The notes under the pieces are model-generated. The model was not told where the DNA came from. It searched no databases and saw nothing but the letters and a program-made list of their open reading frames with translations. From assembly GCA_037013685.1 (NCBI GenBank), contig CM072897.1, positions 16,476,643 through 16,540,642 of the forward strand: a stretch of DNA of 64,000 bases. Reading direction: 5' to 3'. The first letter of the stretch is position 1. Every line of letters starts with the position of its first letter. This document shows positions 37,151 through 49,470 of the stretch, in pieces. The DNA comes from Acridotheres tristis (Eukaryota; Chordata; Aves; Passeriformes; Sturnidae). Position numbers and translations under genes: made by a program.

Positions 37151-39389
37151 ATCACAGCTTTCACACATTTAGATACACACTCATGTAGGTCAGGCTTCAG
37201 GAATAAATCTTATCTGTGAATCTCAAGAAGCCTGGCCAAGCTTGCTCAGCAGGCTGGCATGAGCTACCACAGCCAGGGCCATGCTAAGAAATCATTATGG
37301 CATTTGTGACCATGCAGCTCAGGGGCTGAGCTCAGTGTGTTCCATGCTCCAGGGCAAATCCCCTGCCATGTGACCAATTGGTCACTGCTTCTTGTTCTCT
37401 TGCCTCCCATTTGTTTGACTGACTGAATTAATGATTCTGGATGCACTAGCCCAGTCTTTTGGCTAGCCTATCTCTTATTCAGTCACAGGACAAAACTGAC
37501 CAGATTGAACTGGAGGAAGAGACTGGGACCATTACCTTAAAGAAAAATAGAAGGAAACTAAGGGAATCAATGGAAGAGTAGAGGTGGAGGAGGGGTATAT
37601 CATCATAGAAATTATTTATATAGCATTTTATGCATAAAAGCAACCTGGAGTGATTAATTTGAACCAGCAGATTCCATACCCTTACTCTCATGTTAAACTG
37701 CATGGTGCCAGGCTTTTGAAAACTGCCCTACAAATTACATCAGAAGGAAAAGATAGAGGTGAAATTTGGTCAGAAAGTGATTTACTCAAGCGGGCATTCA
37801 TTGAGTAAGACACTGATGATACAATGGCCATTTACATAACTCCTGCAATAGTTTTCATTCATGTGTTTGATACCAGCAAAGCCTCAGTCCTTCAGAGAGA
37901 TGTAGTCCCAGTGAGCTGGAAAAAGGAGAAGTATCCATTTCACAGGTACGAGGATCTATTTCAGAAGTCCCCAAGGTGCTCTGCTGAGGCTTTGGTTCAC
38001 TATGGATGCCCAAGTAGGACCCTGAAATTGCCATCCCAATGAGACATGGCTAAGGTCAGACTTTCCAGCCTCATACCCAGGGGTACAAACACTGTTATGT
38101 ATCTGTTCCTGAAAACACCAGTGGGTCAAATATAAGAGCAGATCTGAGTGCATCATACACTGCTGTACTCCTCCCCAGCCTTCTCCTTAGAAAACTGGTA
38201 ACACTTGTCACACAAATGATGTTCCATTGTCCTACAGTGTGGCAAGACCATCAAGAGGTGAAACATGAATGCTGGAAGAATTAAGGAATGAGCAGCCAGG
38301 TTCCTAGGTCACATAAATTATTGGCTCACTGTCAAGCCACGGATTTGCACCAGTTTGTGAACCCTCTGCCATGGGTGAGGAACTCATAACCCTGGTGCAA
38401 TCTGCATTCTAAACTGAACCCTTATTTCCAGTTCCTGTGACAGAGGGTAAAGTGAATCAATTTAACACTTAATATATGAAACTGAAGAGTTCAGACTAAA
38501 TTCCCTTAAATAAGAAAAAATACAAACTTGCAAAGCTCAAAATACAGTCAATATTTAATAATTTCTCAGCAATCTAATAACTAGCCAGCATTAGAAACAT
38601 AAAGGCAGGCTCCTCTGTACATTTATGTTCCCTATAGCAGATGCTCAGGATTAGGACAATAGGCCAATGCAGGCATTGCAAACAGCTTGGGGTATGGAAA
38701 CTCATTTTGCCAAACCATCCACTGCATCCTTTCTAAATGCACACATCTTCACTGCACTCCCACTCAGTGCCCTTCTACTGGAGTCAATCGTGTAGAGTTA
38801 CAACACACAACCCACTCTTGGCCCAGCTCCTGGCAGGTCACATCACCATGCAAGGGCTGCCATGGAGGAGGGGGTGAGGGCAGGGAGTTAGTAGGGGAGT
38901 TGTGTTTATCCAGAGTCTGTACCCAGATAGAAAAAGCAGAGAGAATAAGAGCAGGAGGCAACTGCGCTGGCATTTATTGTAAGATTTCAAAAGTATGTAC
39001 ATTTTGTTAGAAAAAAGGGGTTTGGAAATATGCTGGATACTTCCTTCCTGTCAAGGAAGGGAAATTACCTTTGCAAATACACTTACTAGTGTTATTTAAA
39101 CTTCCAAGAAGCCTGGAAGTATCAGCCAGTCTTTGGTGTTCCTATTTCCTATTTTCAGCACAAAATAAATTTTTCTGTTGCTCCCAAAACAGCTGTCAGT
39201 GCAAACTATAAGTGAACACACTTTACTTGCTTTCTCCACCAGCACAATCCCAGTAGCTGCTCATAAAAAATTAGAAAGCTTAATAATTCATTAATCAAGA
39301 AGCACTTTTTGCTGTAGATACGACACAGTATTTAAAGAGACCAGCAAAACAAAGGCATTCATACTTTGTGCCTGGAATTAGGTATTTTA
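37151..39389. other. Unique noncoding DNA, no gene seen
   Basis: No supported exon. The 107-codon plus frame (38687-39010) and antisense frame share the same DNA and lack motifs. No element recognised until the CR1 tail. Confidence 0.55.
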
Positions 39390-39447
39390 TATTGGGTGAT
39401 CTCCAGAAGTCCCTTCCAACCCTATCAATTCTGTGCTTCTGTGATTT
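39390..39447 (+). mobile_element. CR1 LINE 3'-terminal fragment
   Basis: The string GGTGATCTCCAGAAGTCCCT, then TCCAACCCTATCAATTCTGTG and CTTCTGTGATTTTG, matches the extreme 3' end of avian CR1 elements: the conserved GATCTCCAGAGGTCCCTTCCAACC followed by the ATTCTGTG-type octamer tail. Only the last 60 or so bases survive. CR1 copies are typically cut off at the 5' end by incomplete reverse transcription, so this is an ordinary dead copy, older than the one at 45.7 kb. Confidence 0.85.
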
Positions 39448-42400
39448 TGGCAGTGCAATAATTTTCATGATGTCTGGCAACATGAAAGTTTCTGTAGTAT
39501 CAAGCTGATACACAGAAGCAAGTCTGTTAAAGGAAGCAGGAAAAGAAGAAAAAAAAAAAGAAAATCTGTAAAAGAACAGCATTGTTCAGTGCTGAAGACT
39601 TCCAGAAGCTGTCAATACTTTTGTGTACATCCCACAGAAACTGTTAAAATCTCCCAAATACAAGATGCTATATGGCTACCAGTAGATAAGCTGACTTCCT
39701 GTATATTTAAAGTAAGAACTGAGCTGGGGAAAAAACAAAAAAGGAACTGTAGACTCCAGCCAAAACCTTATCCTCATATACCTCATATAAATCAAATGCA
39801 CTCAGCAACTCCCTTCTGCATGGAGGTGCAATATTCAAGAGGTAATAACAAAAAGCCAAGCCAGGATTATAAACCTTCATAAAGGGAAATGGTACATTTC
39901 CCATGGGAAGAAACAGAGCAAAAGGGATGTACTGCCAGAACTGACTTGTTATGAACAGACACAGAGACATCTGAAACCCTCAACTGTTTGGGTTTCACAA
40001 GTTCTAATCTATATCAGCATGTCAACAGCTGATAACAGAAAATCATGATATAATTCTATATTTTTTGTTTGATGGGATTGGGTTTACTGGAAGAGATAAG
40101 GTGCTGCAAAGCCCTTCCCACAGTCAAGGCAGACACAAGGCAGACACCTGCCTGATTCCAACTCTCCTGCAGTCAGGATGTCTCACAACACACCCCTCTT
40201 GCAGGAACATGATGACATTTTAAACTCTCACAGCTCAGGGTTATCACAGTTACATGGATTTCTTTGGAACTGTAATTTTTTTAAAAAATATTAGAATAAA
40301 AATACTAATATTGTTCAGTAACTCCCAAGAGATTCAAAGCTCTCTTGTCCTGCAGTCATGAGTGATATGCATCCAGCTGAACAACAAAATACTGTGTAAT
40401 CAATTGTGTTTTATCTGCACATTTGAGTATCAAACTGTTTATCATCATGCCCAAAGGAAATTTAAAAATCTCTCCAAAAAGTACTTCAAGTAATTAGAAT
40501 GATCCAAGAAGAATCAGAAACTCAAATATCCCAAAAGCAATTACGAACAGCTTTTTCTTATGGCAAAAGTTATTTTATGAAAGTCATTATGCAACTGTTA
40601 TCACAGTTGATCAGCCTCTGATGTTCTGTGTGCTTTTGTATTTTCAGACAAGGAAAGAAGCCAGGCTAATTGGAGAGAACTGCATCTAGAAGAATAATAT
40701 ATGGTAGGAAATGTTTTGTGTGTTTTGCAACACACATTTCTCCATTGTCAACAGCATAAATTCAAATACATCAGGATAACAGGGTGACAGGGCTATCTAC
40801 CCAGGCAGCTCAGCTTCTCAGAGCACTATTAACTCCTTTGACAGATGCAGTCAAGATACAGCTACAAACATGTTTTATTGCAAGTAGCACAAGGCTATTA
40901 TTGCAAGATGCAAGGCTGCATTTTGGTTGAATTCAGGTCCAGCAAATTTTGGTATAGTATTTTAAACTGAAAAAAAAGTTTAAGAAGGAAGCTGAGGGGA
41001 GGACTAAGCTATGTCTTGTTATTTGAGGTATTCTTTGGAAAAAAAATTGCAGAGAGTTTAAATATGGTCTTTCATAGAGAATTTGAAGTTTCTCCAGAAG
41101 ACAAGTTTATCTCTGAATTTAACAGCACCCATAAGACCAAACACTGGTTTGGCATTGCTAAGATGACAGTTCTTAAACAGTTTCTGTACTTCATTCCCTG
41201 TCCTTTTCTATAACCTCCACACTCCAATTGTAGGACAACAGGGTAACTAATTACCCTAAAAACAGACTTGTTCAAGGCAACACAGACTCCAAGTCTAAGT
41301 TTCAAAAGTAGCTTTGATGGTACTTCTCCCCTTAAACTTTCAAATTTCACTCCTGTGAAACTTAGAAGTTCTAAATTATGGAACTGGAAGTCTTCCTAAG
41401 TACATTTTCACCACTTAATAATAGTTTGAAAAGGTACAGCAGTACCAGAGCTGGCATTTTAAAGGGCAAGGACTCTGACCTTCAATTCAGAAGGAGAACT
41501 TTTCCCTCAAAAAAGTGAGAACACACTTGAGTCCATTAACATCAATTATTTTTAATAGTTCACAACACTAATTTTAAAAGTTTGGTGTCCTGGTTTTATA
41601 TTTCCCTAATTCGCATTTATGTTCATATGTATTTTTACACTTCCTATTACTTCGAATGTTAAAGTTTTCTTTCTTAATTCTTACCTCAACCTTATGTTAA
41701 TGTATTGATACAGTACAGATGAAATACAAGAGAGGTTTAAATTCACACTTTTAAACCACAAATCCATTCGGATTCAAATGTTAACTTGGAATTTTCCTAT
41801 TAACACAGTCCTCTGTTTTCTGTAGCTCGAAAAGACAAAGTTGTTCTCAGTGTTTGTCAGGGCAGACATGTAAAATCCATTGGTATGATTATGTGCTTAG
41901 TCTAGATAGCTCATTATTCTTTTAACACCAGTTAGCAAAATCCTAGGAGAACAATTCCATGAAAATCAAGGTAAGAGGCATCCAATGAGCTCAGTTTCAG
42001 CAGACCCCAGTCAGTCCAACAGCATCTCAAGAGAACATTCCATGTGTAAGCCTTAATTAGGAATTTCTCTTTTTCCTTGCTGCTGTCCAGTAGCAATGCA
42101 GTTTATGAAATAAAGCTGTAGTACACGGTCCTGCCAACAAAAAGGGCAGGCTTTGTTCCTCTGGGAGCCACCAATACCTGATAGAGGAAATTAAATCCAG
42201 GTCATCACAGGAAACAACCTTTTATTTCTACCAATATAAACTCTTACTTGTATCTTCAGAAAGATGAAAGGAACACATCATGCCATCCAACTTATTACAA
42301 AAATGGGTTTATCATCTTTGTGCCTCATCTTTGACTTTTCAATTTACCATGTTTATAAAAAAAAGCAAATTTGATCCTGCTAACTTTCATATGTATATCT

Positions 42401-44206
42401 GCAATTGATCACCTTCTTCGCTATATGTCTTCCAGAGATTCTGAAGAACAGACAATGAATGATTTCCAGATTTCTGTTTAGGACCTAAAGGCAAATTCAT
42501 CTGTTCTTCTCCAACTTTCTCTGCAAAAAGTGGGTGTTTTCCTCCAGATAAATGAATAAAACTGCATTTATATTACAAATTTGCACAAACCCCTCAGTTC
42601 TACATCTGTTTAGTACTCCTGGTAAATACTTGTGCATTCAAAGAGAAGCAGATCCACAGGTAGAACATACCTACATACATACCTAGCTAGATTTTAGCTT
42701 AGGGTACCTGGTCTACACTCTCCTGCAAGAGCAACTTCTCCTTTTTAAAGCTACTATCTTCTACACCCTCAAATTTTCATGCAATATTCCTATTTTGGGA
42801 ATACATATTTTTCCTCACCACAGAGAATTAGATCTAGTAAAACACTACTTCTACTTTAAAAATAAAACCCACAGAACATAATCAGCAGCGTGTCTGGTGA
42901 TGCTTTTTCAGAACATCACTTACTCATTATTTTGTGTCGAATGTGTGCAGGAAGACAGTTTGATGTTTAAGTGGGACTTGAGTCAGCTTTCAGAAAAATA
43001 AGCTTACAAGTACTTCATCAAGTCTTTTTAGGGATTAGTTTGTTTCAAATATATCCTTATTTGCATTTCAAGTTACCTAAAAGAAACTGCTATCAGCGTT
43101 TCAAAGTGGATAAAGCCAGACACTTGGTTGTGAATCAAGACATTTGATTGAGGGGAAGAAATATTCATACAATAAAAGAAAGACAGTCACAACAGAGATT
43201 TGCTATGCTGCGAGTTACTCTGTTACACCATGCCAGGAGCCTTCTTACCTAGTGAAGGAGGTAATAACAGGGAAATTTCCATGGAACTGAAACCTTCAAA
43301 AAGACTGGATTGAAAGAGGCTCAGATCCACTGTGCAACTTCAGCAAGTTTTCCTCACCTGTGTGCATTATCTGCAAGTCCTTCAATTTGTGATGGGAGCA
43401 GGGAACAAAATGATAATTCGGGGAATGATATTATAGTGTCCAGGAAATATTTTGGAGAGAAAAAGGAAGAGAGTTGGTGCCTGTAGCATCCCCCTGCCCT
43501 GTCTTCCTCTCTGAGACAATCTGGAAAGATTGAGGAGAAAAAGACCATACACAAAAAACAAACCTCCTGTCATGTTCCCTACTCTGGTTTTTGCTGCTGG
43601 TCTGTCCCCAGGAATCTGTGATACTGTGCAAATTACAGCAGGCAGAAACTCTGGGGTTTCTGTTTATTTTTCATTTTATGGGGGTCCATCTCGAGTAATG
43701 TGATCTGCAGAATCTGAGCGCTGTTCATCACTACAAGAGCAGTTAAAAACAACAAAAGATGGGTAACTGAGGTTCTGAAAATATCATCATCCAGTAATGT
43801 ACCAGACCTTTATCTGCCTGAGCTGTCCGTTCCAAAACTGAAAGGAATGCCTCCACCTTTCTAAAAGTGGCATTCCAAAAATAAATTCTTAACTGTGAAT
43901 GATGAACTTCCCCATGGAAATCATTATTTCCATATTCAATACAGTCTGAGTAGTGCAGAGTAAATAGGACATGAGCCTATGCAGTAAGGATAAAATGAAA
44001 CACTGAAAAACTGCTTATTTGTTGAGTTCTGAGTACCTTGCATAGCAAATGAAATTAGGTCCTGCAGAAAAGGTATGTAATTACAGAATTAAAAACCACC
44101 TTATGAGTGCCTTTTCTCATAAGGAAGCCAAGCTGAGGTTGTCTGGGAACATCTTAATTTTGACATGTTCTAATTTGAACATTTACCTTGACAATATTAG
44201 AGACAA
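39448..44206. other. Unique noncoding DNA, no gene seen
   Basis: AT-rich unique sequence. It holds an 11-bp tandem pair (AAGGCAGACAC at 40126-40136 and 40137-40147) and chance-length frames up to 97 codons. No gene, RNA or transposon recognised. Confidence 0.55.
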
Positions 44207-44229
44207 AATTAACTTCACTGAAGTTAATT
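44207..44229. repeat. Perfect palindrome, 11-bp arms with 1-base centre
   Basis: AATTAACTTCA, centre C, TGAAGTTAATT. The arms are exact reverse complements. It abuts the AT-repeat block on its right side, so the two together form a strongly unpairable and self-pairing segment. Confidence 0.85.
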
Positions 44230-44336
44230 ATATATTTTATCTATATTAATTATATTCTATATTAATTATATATTATATTAATTATATATATTATTTTTAT
44301 ATATGAATTAATTTATATTTTATATTTATTTATATG
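44224..44336. repeat. AT-only tract with three 16-bp-spaced repeats
   Basis: About 110 bases that are nearly pure A/T. TATATTAATTATA occurs exactly at 44242-44254, 44258-44270 and 44274-44286, an exact 16-bp period, each containing the self-complementary TTAATTAA-like centre. A degenerate AT tail follows to 44336. Simple-repeat expansion is the default explanation. Confidence 0.85.
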
Positions 44337-45677
44337 AAGTTCTGTGCCCAGCTAAAAACTTTCAATTTTCAGAATGTGGGCCCATTTCACTGATTAACAC
44401 TCAGGGCCTGAAGCCACTCAATAATTGGGCTGAGTCCACTCAAACAAAGTGGGCTCAATTCACACCCACTGAGCACTCCCACTAAGAAGTGAAAACTCTA
44501 TCTATTCAGCACTGCTGAAAAAAAAAAAGTTTAGTTTCAAAAGAATTTATCTAGAAAAAGGGAAGTGGATCTGGCAAGAGTTTGACATTGCTGAAGGCAT
44601 GCACAGGTGGATGAAACTGCAGGCCAGGTCAAAGGAAAGAAAAGATTTATGTTGTGTGCAAAGAAAAGGGCAGAAGAAAAATAGCAGCTCAGGCTGGGCT
44701 GCACTGAAGTGAATGAAACAGCTGTTCATACAGGGTAGGAATGGTCAGGTAAGACAGGTTGGAAATAATAATCATAGGGCCATCTGCTGCCCTGGGACTT
44801 TGCACCCTCAAGGTATGAAACAAATTTTGTCTTCTAGGAGCTCAAGCAGTGTAGCTGTTACAAGCCTGTCAAGTAAACAACGCCTGAACAGGGCATTCAA
44901 GTTATCTGAGTTTCCTGCAAAAGTTGCTAAACTAGTTTAACTTCAAGTCAAAACTAAACTGTGTCCCTCTTAACCAGGTTTCCTGTTTTACCCAAATGCT
45001 CTGTGAACACAGCAGAAATACACTACATGAAGTGACACTACCGTTTCCTGCTTAGATAGAAAAATTAACATTTATTTTGTCACTCCCTAAGATATATTCT
45101 CATATTGATACTAACTTTTAACTTTTACCAGGACTTTTTTCAATGATTTCAACAAAGAACTTGAGATAGCTGGAATCCCTGGTGCAGGTATTTCCTTGAC
45201 CTTTTATCAGTTTGTTTCAGACTTTAGATAGCAGTAGAAAAACTAGGTTTTGAGATTAAAAAACATTCTGAATTAATTATTGCTTTCATCCAAATCACGC
45301 TAGTTGCTACTGTCTTGAGAAGAAAAAGAATGTATCATTCCATCTCCAGAAGTCTGTGTAGCTCTGTAAGCTGTTTCTGAGATCACTGCTCATGACCACT
45401 TGACAGGTAAACCTGTGCTGCACTGCAGGAAAAACACAAGGGAGACTTCAGAGCTGCAGAGAGACCTTGGATGGATTACAGCCTGGCCAACTGGTCTTCT
45501 GCAATAAAGCCTGTCCCAGCTGGAGGCCATGCAAGTCTGTTTGAGTCCTCTCTCTTGCTGAAGTAGTGTATTGAAGCATCAGGAGGCTGAAATCCAGCTG
45601 ACATCCCTGGTACCCACAACTCCCAGCATTGCCTTTTCTCATACTCCAACCAGCTAGAGAGGTGAAGAGCATGCAGC
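44337..45677. other. Unique noncoding DNA, no gene seen
   Basis: Short A run at about 44518. Frames of 60-75 codons on either strand without motifs. Nothing else recognised before the CR1. Confidence 0.55.
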
Positions 45678-46302
45678 ATCACAGGATCGTTTAGAATCAC
45701 AGAATGACAGTGTTGTTTTTAGATTGGAAAAGCCCCCTAAGGTCACAGAGCTCAATCTTTAACTCAGCACTGTTAAACCCTCGACTAAACCATGTCCCCA
45801 AGTGCCACATCTACATGTCTTTTAAATAACTCCAAGCATGGTGACTGCAGCACTTACCTGGGCAGCCTGTTCCAATGCCTGACAACCCTTTTCCTGACAA
45901 AACTGTTCATAATATCCAATCTAAACCTCCTCTGCTGCAGCTTGAGGCCATTTCCTCTCATTCTGTCACTTGTCACTTGGGAGCAGAGCCCGACCCCCAG
46001 ATCACTGCACCCTCCTTTCAGTAGTTGTAGAGAGGGAGAAGATCTCCCTGAGCCTCCTTTTCTGCAGACTGAACACCCCCAGCTCCCTCACCCACTCCTT
46101 AGCAGACTTCCCCAGGTCTGCTGCCCTTCTCTGGACTTGCTCCAGCACTTCAGTGTCCAGAACTGGACCCAGCACTCCAGGTGTGGCCTCAGCAGTGCCC
46201 AGCACAGGGGGATGGTCACTGTCCTGCTGCTGGACACCATGGCTGGTCCAGGCCAGGTGCTATTGCCCTTCCTGGCCACCTGGGCATACCTGGGCTCATG
46301 TT
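45678..46302 (-). mobile_element. 5'-truncated CR1 LINE, ORF2 carboxy terminus and 3' tail
   Basis: On the minus strand this reads as the last 0.6 kb of a CR1 non-LTR retrotransposon. From its 5' side come segments corresponding to LREIFSL, GNGLKL, RFRLDI and HWNRLP, the well-known carboxy-terminal stretch of CR1 ORF2 (reverse transcriptase polyprotein), then the end of the frame (VDVALGDMV) and a 3' region ending in ATTCTGTGATTCT-like repeats at 45678-45705. The frame is broken by shifts and stops, including a TAA where the family has a sense codon (45855-45857). Homology stops at about 46302, so the element is 5'-truncated and cannot move. Most of the 220-codon plus-strand frame at 45792-46454 is simply its antisense. 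Confidence 0.95.
45851..45860 (-). promoter_or_regulatory. Consensus 5' splice donor inside the CR1
   Basis: The minus strand reads CAGGTAAGTG, a perfect U1-complementary donor (CAG|GTAAGT). CR1 copies usually read CAGGGAAGTG here, so one G-to-T change appears to have made both the donor and an in-frame TAA. Use of the site is unknown; no downstream exon was identified. Confidence 0.4.
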
Positions 46303-49129
46303 TGTTTGCTATTACTATCATTACTAAAATCAGCCTGGTTCTGTATTCCTCAAAGAGAGCTGGAAGGGTATTTTACCCTGGTACACAACTGCTCATTTCA
46401 GTGGCACCAAATATCTTTGCACTGGCTCAATGGAAACCATCTTTGTCAGCCTGAAGAACACACTGCAACAGAACACACTGCAATCCTTCTCCAGCTCCCC
46501 TGCAAAGGAGCCTGAGGGTGATAGGCTGGAAGAGAGCAGACTCCAGGGTAGGGGTTTTTAAAAGAAATATGGACAGACATGACCTTGCATTTGGGTTCCT
46601 TGTTGTGTGCAGCCATCTCTTAGAAAAGGCACTTTCAAAACTACATAGCATCATGGCATATCAAGTGCAACTGAAAAGCAAGGATTTACTTAATTTAGTT
46701 TATTTATTCAAGTTGACCTGCTGGGATGGAGAGAAATGAAAGAAGGAAATGGGAATGACCTTGCATTAATGAAGATCACAATCTACTGGAAAAATAGCCA
46801 GGGACTTTTCTCTAAGGAAACCTGCAGCTGCCAAGTCTTGCCAATACTAATGGCTATCATTATGCACTTTTGTGAATATAAGCCAGATCTTAGTAGCTGG
46901 GACAGAGAGATTCATGATGGAATTATAATATACCAAAGCTAAGATGAAATGTTGCCCCAGTATCTCACTCAGCCACCACTGCTAAAATAGTGTGAGACAC
47001 AGCCCAGGTATTGTGATTAAAAGGCAAATGTCAGATGACTCAAAAGAGCCAAATCCAACACAGTCCAGGCCAGGCAATCAGTGTTGGTTCTGGGTTTTTT
47101 GTAGAGTTAGATCTAGTCTTGGCTTCTTTTGCCCAACACCATGGGACAATAGGTCCTAAGTGATCTTCCCAGACAGGAAACTCTCCCTCAGATCAGCTAT
47201 TGCCACCCAGCTGGCACAGAGACAGATCAAATATCCCAAGTCAGAAATAACTATACAGATGACACAGCAGTCTGGCCTAGCATCTATCAGAGTAAATGTG
47301 CAGCCTTACTGACTGGGAAACCCATTTCAGCATTCCCAGGAAAATTCCCCATTTGGGATAGTCACACACAAGCAGTTTATTGAGAAGCCCAAAACACAAT
47401 GTATAGAAATGTTTCAGCATTAACAAGGCAAAACCATGGAAATCATGTTCCTTGAGGAACATCAAATTTTGGACAATCTTCAAGCTAGAGGCTAAGCCAA
47501 AGGCAAATACATTTGCTGTGGGCATTATTTAATACAAATTTTCAGCTTTTCTTAAAAGCAGAGTATAGCAGATGTTTAATTTATTGCATCTGAAAAGTTG
47601 CAATGTATATGGGAGAAAACTGTAAAGCAACAATCAGGAAGGAGTGACTGAAGTCACCAAGAGTATTTTTACCCAGGATTCTCAATCATGAAGCATAAAG
47701 CTTGGGTAAGCTTTTTCTCTTTCCCATGCAATTTAATATACTGTATCACACAGCAGAGAAAAGGCCTCTGGACAATCTGCAAAAAGAAACAACTGGTGAG
47801 ATAAGAAAATGAAGGTTTTTAAACTCCTCATATATCCCATATATTTCCACTTGTTAACAGTTTTTTCTGGAGACCAGTGATAACTCTCCCTTAGAAAGTT
47901 AGGATACATACAAGTTAAAAAACTGAAGCCACATAACATACTTTTTTTTTCCCCATTTTCCTCAATTTTTACACCACAGATCCCTCACATTAAAGAATGA
48001 CATTCAAGATATTAATCCAGTTTAAATCCAGGACAAATCAATGTTTTGAAGAACTGTATTGCTAGGATTATAAAATTAATTGGTCAAGTAAGGATTGAAG
48101 CTTCCTCAATTTTGATCTCTGATCATATACTCGTTCACTTTTAAAATATAAGTACAGATTTATACAAGAGTTGTCAGTTTAACAAAGACACCAGAAGTCC
48201 AAGGAATACACTGCTAGATAGTAACAACATTAATGTATTATGGTGATTTTTAGATCTTTGTTGAGTCTGAGATTTTTCACAATAAAACATCCTACAGGTA
48301 GTTTACCTGTGAAGAGATTCCTTTTAGCATCACAGTATTTGAGAGACCTTGCAAGTTAATGAATGTGACCAACATACACATGACCACATACACATAAATG
48401 TTTGACCTACAATGCAAAGATGCATTTCAAGTTACTGTTGAGCTTCACAGTAGAAACTCTTTGTGCCACTGCTACCCTAGAAAAGTTTTATTTAAATTAT
48501 CAAGCAAGAATTTTTATTGAAAATATAATAAGTAACTGCATTTTTATACATACTTTTATATATAAAATTGGAAAAAAAAATTCTTCTAGGGACCTTCCCT
48601 GAAAGTAGTGGTATTTCAGGACTTGTAAAAAATTACTTTCTAGGTTGATTCTCATTTATATCTTTTTATACCTGTTGATAGAGCATGCAGTCCTTACTGA
48701 ACTGGATTCCTTTACTCCAGGAAATAGCTCACACAGATCAGCAAATCAATGCCAGAGAACATTGCAAATTTGTCTTACACATCAGTAACACAAAGAGAGA
48801 CTCTGCATTTTTCATTTTTATCTTCTGTCTGGGGACAGGGGACAGGAAGAAGGAGAAGCCTCATGACACCTCAAAGCTGCACAAAGCTGCTTCCCCTTGT
48901 GTTCCATGTCCCGTTTCTTTTTGGGAAAAGGAACATTTTCTAATGCTACAAGGAGCACAAATGAAAGGACACATTTATCTATTCCTCCCCCTGACCTCTC
49001 TAGAGCCAAATCTCCTTTCCTCATGCACATACAGAGAAACAGAATCAACTTTAGGCTCCAGGAAAACTTTTTTTCAGCCTTCCTTGATGTTCTCACTTAA
49101 TTCCTATTAGCAGTAGCAGAGTGCATGCA
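46303..49129. other. Unique noncoding DNA, no gene seen
   Basis: Unique sequence downstream of the CR1. Frames such as 48685-49110 (plus, 141 codons) overlap plus and minus frames in other phases and show no motif; judged chance. T/A runs at about 47942 and 48573. Confidence 0.5.
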
Positions 49130-49470
49130 CATTTGCAGACAAGCTGCTAAACCACTGTGTGCCTAGCTAAGGTTTCATCTCGGTGTTGCTTGATTTATTC
49201 ACAGTTCGAGGATAAATAGATTACCAGCTCTGTGCTCAGAAATCTACTTGGTCTCACATTTCTAACACCACCAACACCTTGTAATGTTTACAAGGTTATC
49301 CTCATAACTATCATCTCCAGCAAGCCTTGCATCTCCTGATTTACAGGGTATTGGCTGTGAAAAGAGTCAATCCCTACAGGAGCTGCTTGGAAGGGATGGT
49401 TGTTCCTTGTTCCTAATTGTCTCTAATCATCAGGACAAATTCATTCCCTTCCCCTGGGGGGTAATGACTG
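49130..49470. promoter_or_regulatory. Candidate conserved noncoding element
   Basis: A repeat-free block with CpGs retained in CTCGGTG and TTCGAGG, GATA-like and homeodomain-like cores (GGATAAATAG, CTAATTGTCTCTAATCATC), and a perfect small inverted repeat at 49277-49295. Enhancer identity is inference. Confidence 0.25.
49277..49295. repeat. Perfect inverted repeat, 8-bp arms
   Basis: CCTTGTAA, loop TGT, TTACAAGG. The half-site ACAAGG/CCTTGT resembles SOX-type ACAAAG/ACAATG cores, so a dimer site is conceivable, but a chance palindrome is equally possible. Confidence 0.6.

Noticed and set aside
45792..46454. Longest open frame in the window, 220 codons, plus strand
   Set aside because: It runs antisense through the CR1 LINE and contains no recognisable domain. 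The repeat explains most of it.
48685..49110. 141-codon plus-strand frame
   Set aside because: Overlaps plus and minus frames in other phases, with no known motif. Treated as chance.
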